Assembly (NCBI GenBank): GCA_964477525.1
Contig: CAYZHY010000077.1
Location: 1-17,373 of the forward strand
Length of the DNA stretch: 17,373 nt
From: PCC-9228 sp964477525
GTDB lineage: Bacteria; Cyanobacteriota; Cyanobacteriia; Cyanobacteriales; PCC-9228
Direction of reading: 5' to 3'
The notes beneath the pieces were generated by a model, which ran no database searches, was not told where the DNA came from, and saw nothing but the letters and a program-made list of their open reading frames with translations. Position numbers and translations under genes: made by a program. Shown in pieces: positions 1 through 7,916 of the stretch (the stretch's first letter is position 1; every line of letters begins with the position of its first letter).

Positions 1-71
1 GGTGGTGTAATGGGTTTTTGGTATGGTTGGCTGAGGGGGTTAACGTGTTGTCGAACTCGAACGCGGGCCAA
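1..71 (-). CDS. trmB: tRNA (guanine-N7-)-methyltransferase, N-terminal fragment running off the left edge
   Basis: The minus strand from 71 to 1 reads M(TTG)ARVRVRQHVNPLSQPYQKP, continuing to ITPP at the edge. This is the N-terminus I recognise from cyanobacterial TrmB proteins, which make m7G46 in tRNA using S-adenosylmethionine. Only 23 codons are inside the window, so no methyltransferase motif can be checked. The TTG at 71-69 is chosen because it gives the family start MARVRVRQH. A GGAGG lies at 87-83, 11 nt upstream. An alternative in-frame TTG at 80-78 is only 2 nt from that GGAGG, and no in-frame ATG is seen. It lies downstream of another RNA methyltransferase on the same strand but has its own promoter (124-152). 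Confidence 0.75.
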   Translation of the reverse strand, partial: MARVRVRQHVNPLSQPYQKPITP

Positions 72-123
72 GAGTATCAACGCCTCCAAAATCGACAATG
101 AAGAAATTCTGACAAAGAAGCTA

Positions 124-152
124 TTTATACCACAAAAAATTTATTTTGTCAA
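124..152 (-). promoter_or_regulatory. Sigma-70-type promoter for trmB
   Basis: On the minus strand TTGACA (152-147) is followed by a 17-nt spacer and TATAAA (129-124). This is a perfect -35 box and a five-of-six -10 box at ideal spacing. Transcription would start near 117 and run left into trmB, giving a leader of about 45 nt. It lies in the gap between the stop of the upstream methyltransferase gene and trmB, so trmB need not depend on read-through. Confidence 0.65.
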
Positions 153-163
153 TAACTTCCTTT

Positions 164-1288
164 TCAATATAGTTCGTATTTGAGAAACGTACAGGGTTCG
201 GAACCGTTATAGACCCGAATGCGACGGGAAGCTTTCAAGCCTACGCATTTGGCGAGTTCTTTGTTGCCGGTGACAATAAAAGCCGTCCAACCGGTAAATC
301 GTTGCTTGAAAATATCGCCCAGTTGCTTGTAGAGGGTACCTAGGTCTTGCGCGTTGCCCAAACGTTGTCCATAAGGGGGGTTACATATAATGATACCACA
401 GCTGGCTGGTGCTTGCAGCTCGGCAACATCGGTTTGGGAAAAGGTGATGCTGGATTGTAGCTGGCACAAAGAAGCGTTGGTACGGGCTTGTTGCAGGACT
501 TCTTGGTCAATATCACTGCCAAAAATTGGTGCTGGCGGAGAAGTTCGCTGCTTTTCAAGGGCAGATTGGCGAACTTTTTCCCATAAAGAGGCATCAAAAT
601 CCGGCCATTTCATAAAAGGAAATTCTTGACGAAACAATCCCGGTGCGATTTGGCAGGATTTCATGGCGGCTTCGATGGGTAGGGTTCCGGAACCGCACAT
701 GGGGTCGAAAAATGGCAGGTCGGGTTCCCACTCGGCTAAATCCAACAAAGCAGCAGCGAGGGTTTCTTTTAAAGGTGCAAATCCCACGGCAGGTCGGTAT
801 CCGCGACGGTGCAAGCTCTCGCCGGAACTATCCAAACTGACGATACAGCGATTTTTGTGAATGTGAACGTTGATGGATAAGTCGGGATTGTTTAAATCTA
901 TGCTAGAACGATCGCCGGTGCGATCGCGCTGTGCGTCTACGATCGCATTTTTTACTTCTAATGCGGTAAAATGGGTATGGTTGAGCTGTTTGTTTTTGCC
1001 GGTGGCGCGGACAGCAAAGGTATTTTTCGGATATAAATATTGACCCCAATCAATTTCTCGTATGCCTTTATACAGACTTTTGCGATCGCGGCAAGCAAAC
1101 TCGTAAATGGGAACCAAGACCCGAAAAATAGTTCTGCCCCATAAATTGACCCGATACAATAATTCCTTATCTCCGGTAAAATGAACCCCTGTAAACTCGG
1201 GTTGTACCTGCATTGCCCCCAAACGTTCTAATTCCCTGGCAGCGGTTTCTTCCAAAGAGCGAGCAACCGTAGCAAAATATTGTGGCAT
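164..1288 (-). CDS. THUMP-domain class I SAM-dependent RNA methyltransferase (RlmL/YpsC family)
   Basis: A 374-aa protein. Residues 1-155 match the N-terminal ferredoxin-like and THUMP region that binds RNA. From about residue 165 it is a Rossmann-fold methyltransferase, with the SAM-binding motif FDPMCGSGTLPIEAA at 194-208 and the N2-guanine/adenine motif NPPYG at 303-307. The architecture is that of bacterial RlmL N-terminal halves and Bacillus YpsC, which methylate an exocyclic N2 of guanine in 23S rRNA. It lacks the RlmK domain fused to RlmL in E. coli, as is usual outside gamma-proteobacteria. The start is ATG at 1288-1286, with no strong Shine-Dalgarno. The stop of the upstream tpsB is only 17 nt away on the same strand, so the two may be co-transcribed, an odd pairing of a housekeeping enzyme with a secretion pore. 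Substrate specificity cannot be decided from sequence. Confidence 0.85.
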   Translation of the reverse strand: MPQYFATVARSLEETAARELERLGAMQVQPEFTGVHFTGDKELLYRVNLWGRTIFRVLVPIYEFACRDRKSLYKGIREIDWGQYLYPKNTFAVRATGKNKQLNHTHFTALEVKNAIVDAQRDRTGDRSSIDLNNPDLSINVHIHKNRCIVSLDSSGESLHRRGYRPAVGFAPLKETLAAALLDLAEWEPDLPFFDPMCGSGTLPIEAAMKSCQIAPGLFRQEFPFMKWPDFDASLWEKVRQSALEKQRTSPPAPIFGSDIDQEVLQQARTNASLCQLQSSITFSQTDVAELQAPASCGIIICNPPYGQRLGNAQDLGTLYKQLGDIFKQRFTGWTAFIVTGNKELAKCVGLKASRRIRVYNGSEPCTFLKYELY

Positions 1289-1305
1289 CGTGGCTGGCTA
1301 ACAAA

Positions 1306-3138
1306 CTACAAACGATAGTTGACCCGAAAATGCAATCCATCCTCTTGGATATTATCGCTGCGATCGTCCAAATCTATCAAAGGAATACCGTAATCCAGGC
1401 GCACCTCAAAATTGGGAACCGGTTCCCAAAACACGCCCAAACCCACTGCCATTAAAAATGTTTCGTCAGGCAAAGCATTGGGATTATCTTCTACATTCCA
1501 AACCGTTCCCATATCCAAAAAAGGGCTTAGCTGCATAATAGGCAAACCAGCAGCATCCCTCGCTACCGTAAACCGACTTTCTACGGAAGCACGCAAGCCA
1601 TTGTCACCGGAACGTGCGTTTTGACGATATCCGCGTAAGGATTGACCGCCGCCTATAATAAACTGTTCTGGGGCCAGCAAACTGTCGGGAGAGAGCTGTA
1701 CCTCGGCTTCCAGGACCAACAAATGGTCTTTGCTAAGTCGCTGTACCCGCTGTAGCTGACCAACCCAGCTAAAAAAACGTCCGTCGGGGATAGGTTCGGT
1801 ATTGGTGGTAGCATCTAAAATATCTACGCCGAGGTTAAATTGCGATCGCAAAGCCAAAGCACTATTCTCACTGCGGCGAATATAATCTTGTCCGAATTCT
1901 AAGGTAGTAATTCGGCTAATGCCATTTTCATCGGGACCAAATCCAAACGGCGTAGGTCCCACAATCGTAAACGTCTCGTTTTCCTGATGGGTCGCTCCCC
2001 AATACAAAGCAAATTCCTCCCGCGTGGAACGCACCAGTGGCTGGCGAAAGCTCACTTGATAAAATTCCCGCTGTCCGCGAATATCCAAATCGGCAAAAGG
2101 TTCTTGGATCACCTGATTGCGGCTGGGGGCAACGCGCAACTGTAACGTTCCATCTCTGGCATTGAGGGGGATTCGATAGCGAACATCAAAAGCATCGGCA
2201 CCATTTTCTTGAGTAAAAGAATAATTAACAGCCAGTTCGTCGCCCCAACCCGTGAGATTGCGATAGCGAACGGCTGTGCCAAATCGCTCCGACCCCACGC
2301 TGGGGGGAGAATAATTATCGGCACTGACGGCTATCTCCCAAGGCTTCGCTTCCGTAACCCTCACTTGTAAAATACTGCGATCGATTTCGTCTCCCGGTTT
2401 TAAGCTAGCTTCCACATTGTCAAATAACGGATTGAGGCGCAGCAAACGCAGCTGTTCTTCCAATTTCGCTGCATTGACTGGAGATTCTCCTGCCAAAGCC
2501 AGGCGGCTGCGAATGTAACCAGCGTGGGTCTGTTGGTTGCCAGTGACTTCAATATCTTGCAGTTTCCCTTCTAAAACTTGAATTTGGACAATGCCATCTC
2601 GAACAACTTGGTCGGGAACGATCGCACGGGAAGTAATATAATCTCGTTCGATATAATATTGGGTAATTGTATCGGCAGCTTTTTGCAATTCTCGCAACGA
2701 TAAAGAACGGTTTTCGTAAGCCGAAATCAAGTTATTAATTTGTTGTTGGCTAAGAATTGTACTGCCACGGACGACAATCTTGCGAACTTGAATGGGTGTT
2801 TGGTTATCTGAAGGCAGTTTCGGTGCCGTTTGGGAGGGAACTTCCATAGAATCCTCCGAATCGGGTTCCGATAGCGGTTCTGGTTTTGGCAGGGGTTGGG
2901 GAAAGCGATCTTGCGAAGGGTTGGTATCGGTGGAATTTTGAGAAATTTGACGAAAATCGCCGTCAAAGCCTTGCGAACGATAAGTTTGGCTATTTTTCCA
3001 AGATAGAGGTTCGGCAGTTTCTGAAAACAAAAATTTGGTATTGGCAGATGCCATAGCATCCCATCCCAGCCAAATTTCTGCCGCTAGCAGGCTACCGAAA
3101 CTGACAAAAAAACCAATCCTAAAATTTTCCCGTTTCAT
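1306..3138 (-). CDS. ShlB/FhaC/HecB-family TpsB outer-membrane transporter (two-partner secretion)
   Basis: A 610-aa Omp85-superfamily protein predicted to be the outer-membrane pore that exports a TPS-domain exoprotein. It starts with a basic, hydrophobic signal peptide (about 1-31) and a Pro/Ser/Glu-rich linker (about 70-115). POTRA 1 is at about 116-192 (from IQVRKIVVRGSTILS) and POTRA 2 at about 193-265 (from LQDIEVTGN). A beta-barrel follows to the C-terminus. The Omp85 loop-6 motif appears as SLRGYRQN (500-507, R502-G503-Y504), then FLDMGTVW. The last residues are NYRL, so the terminal aromatic is near but not at the end. Its partner is transcribed divergently from 3315, and 176 bp separate the two starts. 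The downstream methyltransferase gene follows after 17 nt. Family assignment is firm; the exported substrate is inferred from position. Confidence 0.9.
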   Translation of the reverse strand: MKRENFRIGFFVSFGSLLAAEIWLGWDAMASANTKFLFSETAEPLSWKNSQTYRSQGFDGDFRQISQNSTDTNPSQDRFPQPLPKPEPLSEPDSEDSMEVPSQTAPKLPSDNQTPIQVRKIVVRGSTILSQQQINNLISAYENRSLSLRELQKAADTITQYYIERDYITSRAIVPDQVVRDGIVQIQVLEGKLQDIEVTGNQQTHAGYIRSRLALAGESPVNAAKLEEQLRLLRLNPLFDNVEASLKPGDEIDRSILQVRVTEAKPWEIAVSADNYSPPSVGSERFGTAVRYRNLTGWGDELAVNYSFTQENGADAFDVRYRIPLNARDGTLQLRVAPSRNQVIQEPFADLDIRGQREFYQVSFRQPLVRSTREEFALYWGATHQENETFTIVGPTPFGFGPDENGISRITTLEFGQDYIRRSENSALALRSQFNLGVDILDATTNTEPIPDGRFFSWVGQLQRVQRLSKDHLLVLEAEVQLSPDSLLAPEQFIIGGGQSLRGYRQNARSGDNGLRASVESRFTVARDAAGLPIMQLSPFLDMGTVWNVEDNPNALPDETFLMAVGLGVFWEPVPNFEVRLDYGIPLIDLDDRSDNIQEDGLHFRVNYRL

Positions 3139-3210
3139 TTGTTTCCGATCGCGAAATGGCAGCTTATAATGCGAATATACGATCGCATTAAATCCCTTAC
3201 TTAAAGCTCG

Positions 3211-3230
3211 ATTGTTGTTAGTATAACAAT
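3211..3230. promoter_or_regulatory. Inverted repeat between divergent tpsB and tpsA, possible operator
   Basis: ATTGTT and AACAAT (6 bp each) flank an 8-nt centre in the 176-bp gap between the two divergent TPS genes, next to the AT-rich TATAACAATATAGG. The site lies between the two starts, so a regulator bound here could affect both genes. I found no pair of -35 and -10 boxes with good spacing on either strand; TATAAT at 3165-3170 lacks a convincing -35. Two further GATCGC-type palindromes in the gap are probably just HIP1. Confidence 0.25.
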
Positions 3231-3314
3231 ATAGGTTAAATTTAGAGCTTTTTTATCAGGATTTGCTGCTAGTTTAGCCGCGATCGCCCATTTGTACAAG
3301 GACCGGAGATCCCC

Positions 3315-6161
3315 ATGAACCCCTGGCAGATTCCCCAGCATCCGATTTCAATTGTTATGGGAATTTTAATAGCGTTATGCAGCGAAGGTGCCACCCAATC
3401 CATCGTTCCTGCCGATGACGGTACCAATACCCAAGTCACCCCCCAAGGGAATCGTATGGATATCTCCGGGGGGCAACAATCGGCTGACGGCAACAATTTA
3501 TTTCACAGCTTCCAACAGTTCAACTTGGATGCGGGAGAAATTGCCAACTTTCTGGCCAATCCCCAGCTAGAAAATATTCTCAGCCGCATTGTTAGCGGAA
3601 ATCCTTCTACGATTAACGGCTTAATTGAAATTACCGGTGGTTCCCCCAATTTATTTCTCATGAATCCCGCCGGTATTGTTTTTGGCAGCAACGCGCGTTT
3701 GAACGTACCGGCTGATTTTACGGCTACCACCGCCACTGGTATTGGTTTGGCTGGCGATAGCTGGTTTCGCGCTTTTGGGGAAAATCACTACGAACAGCTT
3801 GTGGGAAATCCGACCAGTTTTGAATTTGCTGTGGATACGCCGGGGAGTATTTTCAATGCCGGTACCCTCAAAGTTCCCAACCACCACCAACTCACATTGT
3901 TAGGCGGTACGGTGGTCAATACCGGTACTTTGCAAGCCCAAAGCGGTGACATTCGACTCATTTCCGCGTCTGGCAACCAAATCCTGCGTTGGTCGCCGGA
4001 AGGATATTTGCTAAGTTTGGATTTGCCAGTGGAAACTAGCGCATCGCTAACCCCTCTTTCCCTACCAGAATTACTAACTTCTACGGCTGTCGGTCACGCA
4101 ACGGATGTACGGATCGACACACAGGGGAATGTGGTATTGAGGGGGTCTGGTTTGGCCGTACCGCAACCGGCAACAACAGTGGTTGCCGGTCAAGTAGATG
4201 TATCTGGCGAATCTCCGGGGAAAGTTACAATAGCTGGCCATTGGGTAGGATTGTACGATGCCACCGTCGAAGCTTCGGGAAATCAAGGCGGTACGGTTTT
4301 AATTGGTAGCAATATTTTCTCTGGAGAAGCAAACTTTTCTGGTGAAGGTCTGCAAAGCGATCGCACTTTTGTTAGTCAAGATAGCACCATTCGGGCCGAT
4401 GCTGTGGAAAATGGCGGTAGGGTTTTTATTTGGTCGCAGCAGGGAACCGTATTTGCCGGAAATATTAGCGCGCGGGCAGAGACAGATGGCAGTCGCGGCG
4501 GCGAGGTAGAAGTATCGTCAAAAGGCAACTTGCAGTTTGCCGGTCACGTGGATGTTCGTGCTGCCCACCGCGAGTGGGGAACTTTACGATTGGACCCGGA
4601 AAATATTGTCATTGCGAACGAGGATACCAATCCCGATGGTGTGGAAGATGGTTTGCCGCAAATTTTTCAAGGGGCGTTTTCTGGGGAAACGGTGACTATC
4701 AATAGTGGAACCTTGGCATCGCAACAGGCAGAAGTCATTTTAGAAGCAACCAACGATATTACGGTAGCGTCGGGAGTGTCTTTGGAATTTGTGCCGTTTG
4801 GTGGTGCGATTCGCTTGACGGCCGATGCTGATGGGAATAACGCTGGGTCGTTTTCTATGGATACCGACGCTGCCATTCGCAGCCGTGGTCGCGATATAAC
4901 TATTGAAGGTGCAGAACTGACTTTGGGAACCATTGATACGTCGGTCCGCGCTGCCGATGGTTCTCAATCGGCGGGGGATGTGGTTTTGAATGCTACGGGT
5001 GGTGGTGTTTCGGCCAATGAAATTTTTGCTTGGTCGCGTTTTGCCGATGGGGGTAGGGTAGAGGTTTCGGCAACGGATTCGGTAGCGTTGGAATTGGTTA
5101 ATACGCGATCGCTAGCATCGGGAAATGGTGGAGATATCGATATTAGCAGCGATGGTACGATCGCGGTGGGCAATTTATTTTCCAGTTCCCAATCTGGCAC
5201 CGGTGGCGATATTATCCTAACAGCCATTGGGGATATTCTCACGCAAAATGCGATCGCAGGCAACATTAGCTTGAGTGGTGGTGAAGTTATCCCCGACGAA
5301 GGCACCAGCGGCGATATTGCTTTTACTTCCACAAGCGGTAGCATTACCACAGCCACTCTCGATGCCGTGTCGGTAGCTGGCAACGGTGGCAATATCCAAC
5401 TCAACGCCAATTCTGCTATTACCACAGAAAATCTGTTTTCTGCTTCCGTGGAAGGTACTGGCGGTACCATTGAAGTAACCACACCCGACAATATTACTAC
5501 TGCCGATATCGATGCTGGCAGCTTTTTCTTTACGACTTCCGGGTTGGTGTTTCCTGGCGTTGGTAGCGGTGGCGATGTTCGCTTGCAAAGCAGCAATGGC
5601 GCTATTAATACAGAGGATATTCAAACCGTTTCTCCCACGGGAACCGGTGGCGATGTTTTTATAGATGCCAATAATGGAATTACGACTGGTCATTTGCTTG
5701 CCAATGGCGATGCGGGAGGCAATATCGAAGTAACAACACCAACCACCCTATCGACTGGAGACATCAATGTAACGGGAAGGGAAACTGATGGTGGTGAAGT
5801 GCGTTTGAATGCTGATGAAGGTATCGAAGTGTCTTCGATTCTTGCCAATGGTGGGAATGCTGGTGTCGGTGGCAATGTTAGCCTCCAAACCCAACAATTT
5901 TTACAAGTGACGGATATTTTGGCAAACCAACAAGAAGGTCAAAATATTAGTATTTCTGCGGTTGGCGGTAGTGGCGATGGGTTTGTCACCATTACTCACG
6001 GCGGTGGCGATACCGAACCGGTAACTCCGTTTGTGGTAGGAGATGCTGAAACCAACGGTACGGCTGGTGCCATTGTTACGGGTGAAGATGCGATCGCATC
6101 GGGAAGTTTTCCCGGTCCTGTTACCCGAGGCAATATTCAAATTATTACATCCGAACCGGAA
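3315..6161 (+). CDS. TPS-domain filamentous-haemagglutinin-type exoprotein, N-terminal part (same gene as the CHAT part after the gap)
   Basis: 949 codons are open up to the N gap. The ATG has GGAG at 3305-3308, 6 nt upstream. A hydrophobic N-terminus (about 12-28) acts as signal peptide. The TPS secretion domain follows (about 30-260), with the typical segments NGLIEITGG and NLFLMNPAGIVFGSNARLNV. From about residue 260 the protein is Gly/Thr/Asn-rich and built of loosely repeated units of about 20-30 residues (GTGGDI, GNGGNIQL, GSGGDVRL, each followed by ITTxx), as expected of a right-handed beta-helix stalk. The residues before the gap are ITSEPE, the start of a Pro/Glu linker. The divergent tpsB should export it across the outer membrane. 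In the assembly as given this frame meets a stop at 6306-6308 after the Ns; I regard that as an artefact of gap length, because the other frame continues the linker and a CHAT domain. Confidence 0.88.
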
Positions 6162-6261
6162 NNNNNNNNNNNNNNNNNNNNNNNNNNNNNNNNNNNNNNN
6201 NNNNNNNNNNNNNNNNNNNNNNNNNNNNNNNNNNNNNNNNNNNNNNNNNNNNNNNNNNNNN
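6162..6261. other. Assembly gap of 100 N inside the exoprotein gene
   Basis: Exactly 100 N, the conventional filler for a gap of unknown size. The codon before it ends cleanly at 6161 (GAA). The CHAT frame resumes at 6263 with CCC ACG CCA ACG CCA GAA (PTPTPE). A true gap length of 3n+2 would put both sides in one frame. The flanks, EPE before and PTPTPE after, suggest the assembly broke in a repetitive Pro-Thr or Pro-Glu linker. Confidence 0.95.
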
Positions 6262-6262
6262 A

Positions 6263-7720
6263 CCCACGCCAACGCCAGAATCTCCCATTTCCGAATCGGA
6301 AAGATTGAAACAGCGTATTCTCATCCAACAACAAGGTACCGAACAAGAGGCACCTCCAGAAGAAACAACGCAACAAACCCCACCACCCAGCCAAGAAGTT
6401 GACATTCCCACCCAGCAGGAATTGACAACATCGGCTTTAGATTTGTTTGTCACTCCCATTGAGGAAGACTTTACAGCAGAATTTGTTCGCTATTTGAATA
6501 TCGAACCACCCTTGACATTGCCGGGAGTTGATGAAGTAGCAGCGACTCTCAGAACTGTGGAACAAACCACTGGCGCGAAACCGGCTTTAATTTACGTTCG
6601 TTTTGTACCACCCACTGTAGCAACCTTTGCCAACTCCCGTTCTGCCAACCAGCTAGAACTGCTGCTAGTGACGGCAGAGGGGAAACCAAAACGCTATCCC
6701 ATCGATGCCACCCGGGAGGAAGTATTGCCAGTGGCGCAGCAGTTGCGCATTGATATTACGAAACCACGTTCTCGCAAGTTGGGAACCAAACAATATTTAG
6801 AAAGCTCACAACAACTCTATCAATGGCTGGTAGCACCCATAGAGGAGGAGTTGCAAGCCAGGAATATTAACAATTTGGTGTTTGTGTTTGACCAGGGATT
6901 GCGATCGCTTCCCATGGCAGCTTTACACGACGGCGATCGCTTTTTAGTTGAAAAATACAGCGTCGGCTTAATGCCCAGTTTAGCACTTACCGATACGCGC
7001 ATCGTTCCCCTCAAAGATGTCAAAATTCTGGCCATGGGAGCATCGGAATTTTCCCAATTTGACCCCTTGCCTGCGGTTCCCTTGGAAATTCTCTCCATTA
7101 CCAAACAACCGCTAGATGGGGTTAGCTACCTCAACGCCGGATTTACCCGCAAAAACTTAGAAAACGCGCGATCGCTTACTCCCTATGGTATCGTTCATTT
7201 AGCCACCCACGCTGAAATTCGTTCTGGCAACATCGAAAACTCTTTTATCCAATTATGGCAAGACCCGCAAAGTTCGGATGCCGAAAACCAAGATTCTCCC
7301 TCTCGCCTGCGACTTGACGAACTACGCCAGCTAAATTGGAATGACCCACCAGTGGAACTGCTGGTTTTGAGTGCCTGTCGCACTGCCATTGGCGACGAAA
7401 ACGCAGAACTGGGATTTGCCGGTCTGGCGGTACAAGCTGGAGTAAAAACGGCGATGGCGAGTCTCTGGTATGTTGACGATGCCGGCACCTTGGCACTGAT
7501 GCGGGAATTTTATCAGCGTTTGCCAGATGCTGCCATCAAAGCCGAAGCCATGCGGCAGGCACAGTTGGAAATGATTACCGGCCAAACCCGCTTGGAAAAT
7601 GGTACGCTATATGGCTCTTTTGGTCGTATCGATCTGCCATCCCCGTTGAACAACCTCAGTGCTGACCTTTCCCATCCCTATTACTGGTCTGGTTTTACCA
7701 TGGTTGGCAATCCTTGGTAG
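6263..7720 (+). CDS. CHAT-domain (caspase-like) protease, C-terminal part of the TPS exoprotein
   Basis: 485 codons open from the gap to the TAG at 7718-7720. A Pro/Gln/Glu-rich linker (PTPTPESP ... TPPPSQE) leads into a helical region, then the CHAT domain of clan CD cysteine proteases. The His motif is HLATHAEI (probable catalytic His codon 7208-7210). The Cys motif is LVLSACRTAIGDENAELG (Cys codon 7376-7378), followed by GFAGLAVQAGVKTAMASLW and the C-terminal SHPYYWSGFTMVGNPW that is typical of cyanobacterial CHAT proteins. Both catalytic residues are present. The lead-in IEEDFTAEFVRYL and TGAKPALIYVRFVP matches the segment that usually precedes CHAT in this phylum. A TTG at 6305 could be called as a separate start, but there is no Shine-Dalgarno and the frame is open to the gap, so fusion to the TPS half is favoured. 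Target protein and activation are unknown. Confidence 0.88.
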   Translation, partial: PTPTPESPISESERLKQRILIQQQGTEQEAPPEETTQQTPPPSQEVDIPTQQELTTSALDLFVTPIEEDFTAEFVRYLNIEPPLTLPGVDEVAATLRTVEQTTGAKPALIYVRFVPPTVATFANSRSANQLELLLVTAEGKPKRYPIDATREEVLPVAQQLRIDITKPRSRKLGTKQYLESSQQLYQWLVAPIEEELQARNINNLVFVFDQGLRSLPMAALHDGDRFLVEKYSVGLMPSLALTDTRIVPLKDVKILAMGASEFSQFDPLPAVPLEILSITKQPLDGVSYLNAGFTRKNLENARSLTPYGIVHLATHAEIRSGNIENSFIQLWQDPQSSDAENQDSPSRLRLDELRQLNWNDPPVELLVLSACRTAIGDENAELGFAGLAVQAGVKTAMASLWYVDDAGTLALMREFYQRLPDAAIKAEAMRQAQLEMITGQTRLENGTLYGSFGRIDLPSPLNNLSADLSHPYYWSGFTMVGNPW

Positions 7721-7916
7721 AGCTGGGAAAACCTATCGGTACCAAGATATAGGCAGAGTTGATGGGTTTATAAATTATCTTGCCCTCATTTGTGGTTTTG
7801 TAGCACTCGATTGAAGACTGGAAGTCTATTTTGCCATTTTTGTAACCAAAAATACGGGAGAAAACCTTCAAAATGAGTGAAAAATATCCTTGCCAGCGAA
7901 GAAAGATAGGCCAACG

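Noticed and set aside
4964..5596. 210-aa minus-strand ORF inside the exoprotein
   Set aside because: It is antisense to a repetitive Gly/Thr-rich coding region, where long open shadows are expected; no domain is recognised.
6305..7720. Independent CHAT gene starting at TTG 6305
   Set aside because: The frame stays open upstream to the assembly gap, the residues before TTG continue a Pro-rich linker, and there is no ribosome binding site.
7721..7916. Weak inverted repeat CCTAT...ATAGG after the CHAT gene as a terminator
   Set aside because: Only a 5-bp stem with a 12-nt loop and no following T-run; not convincing.
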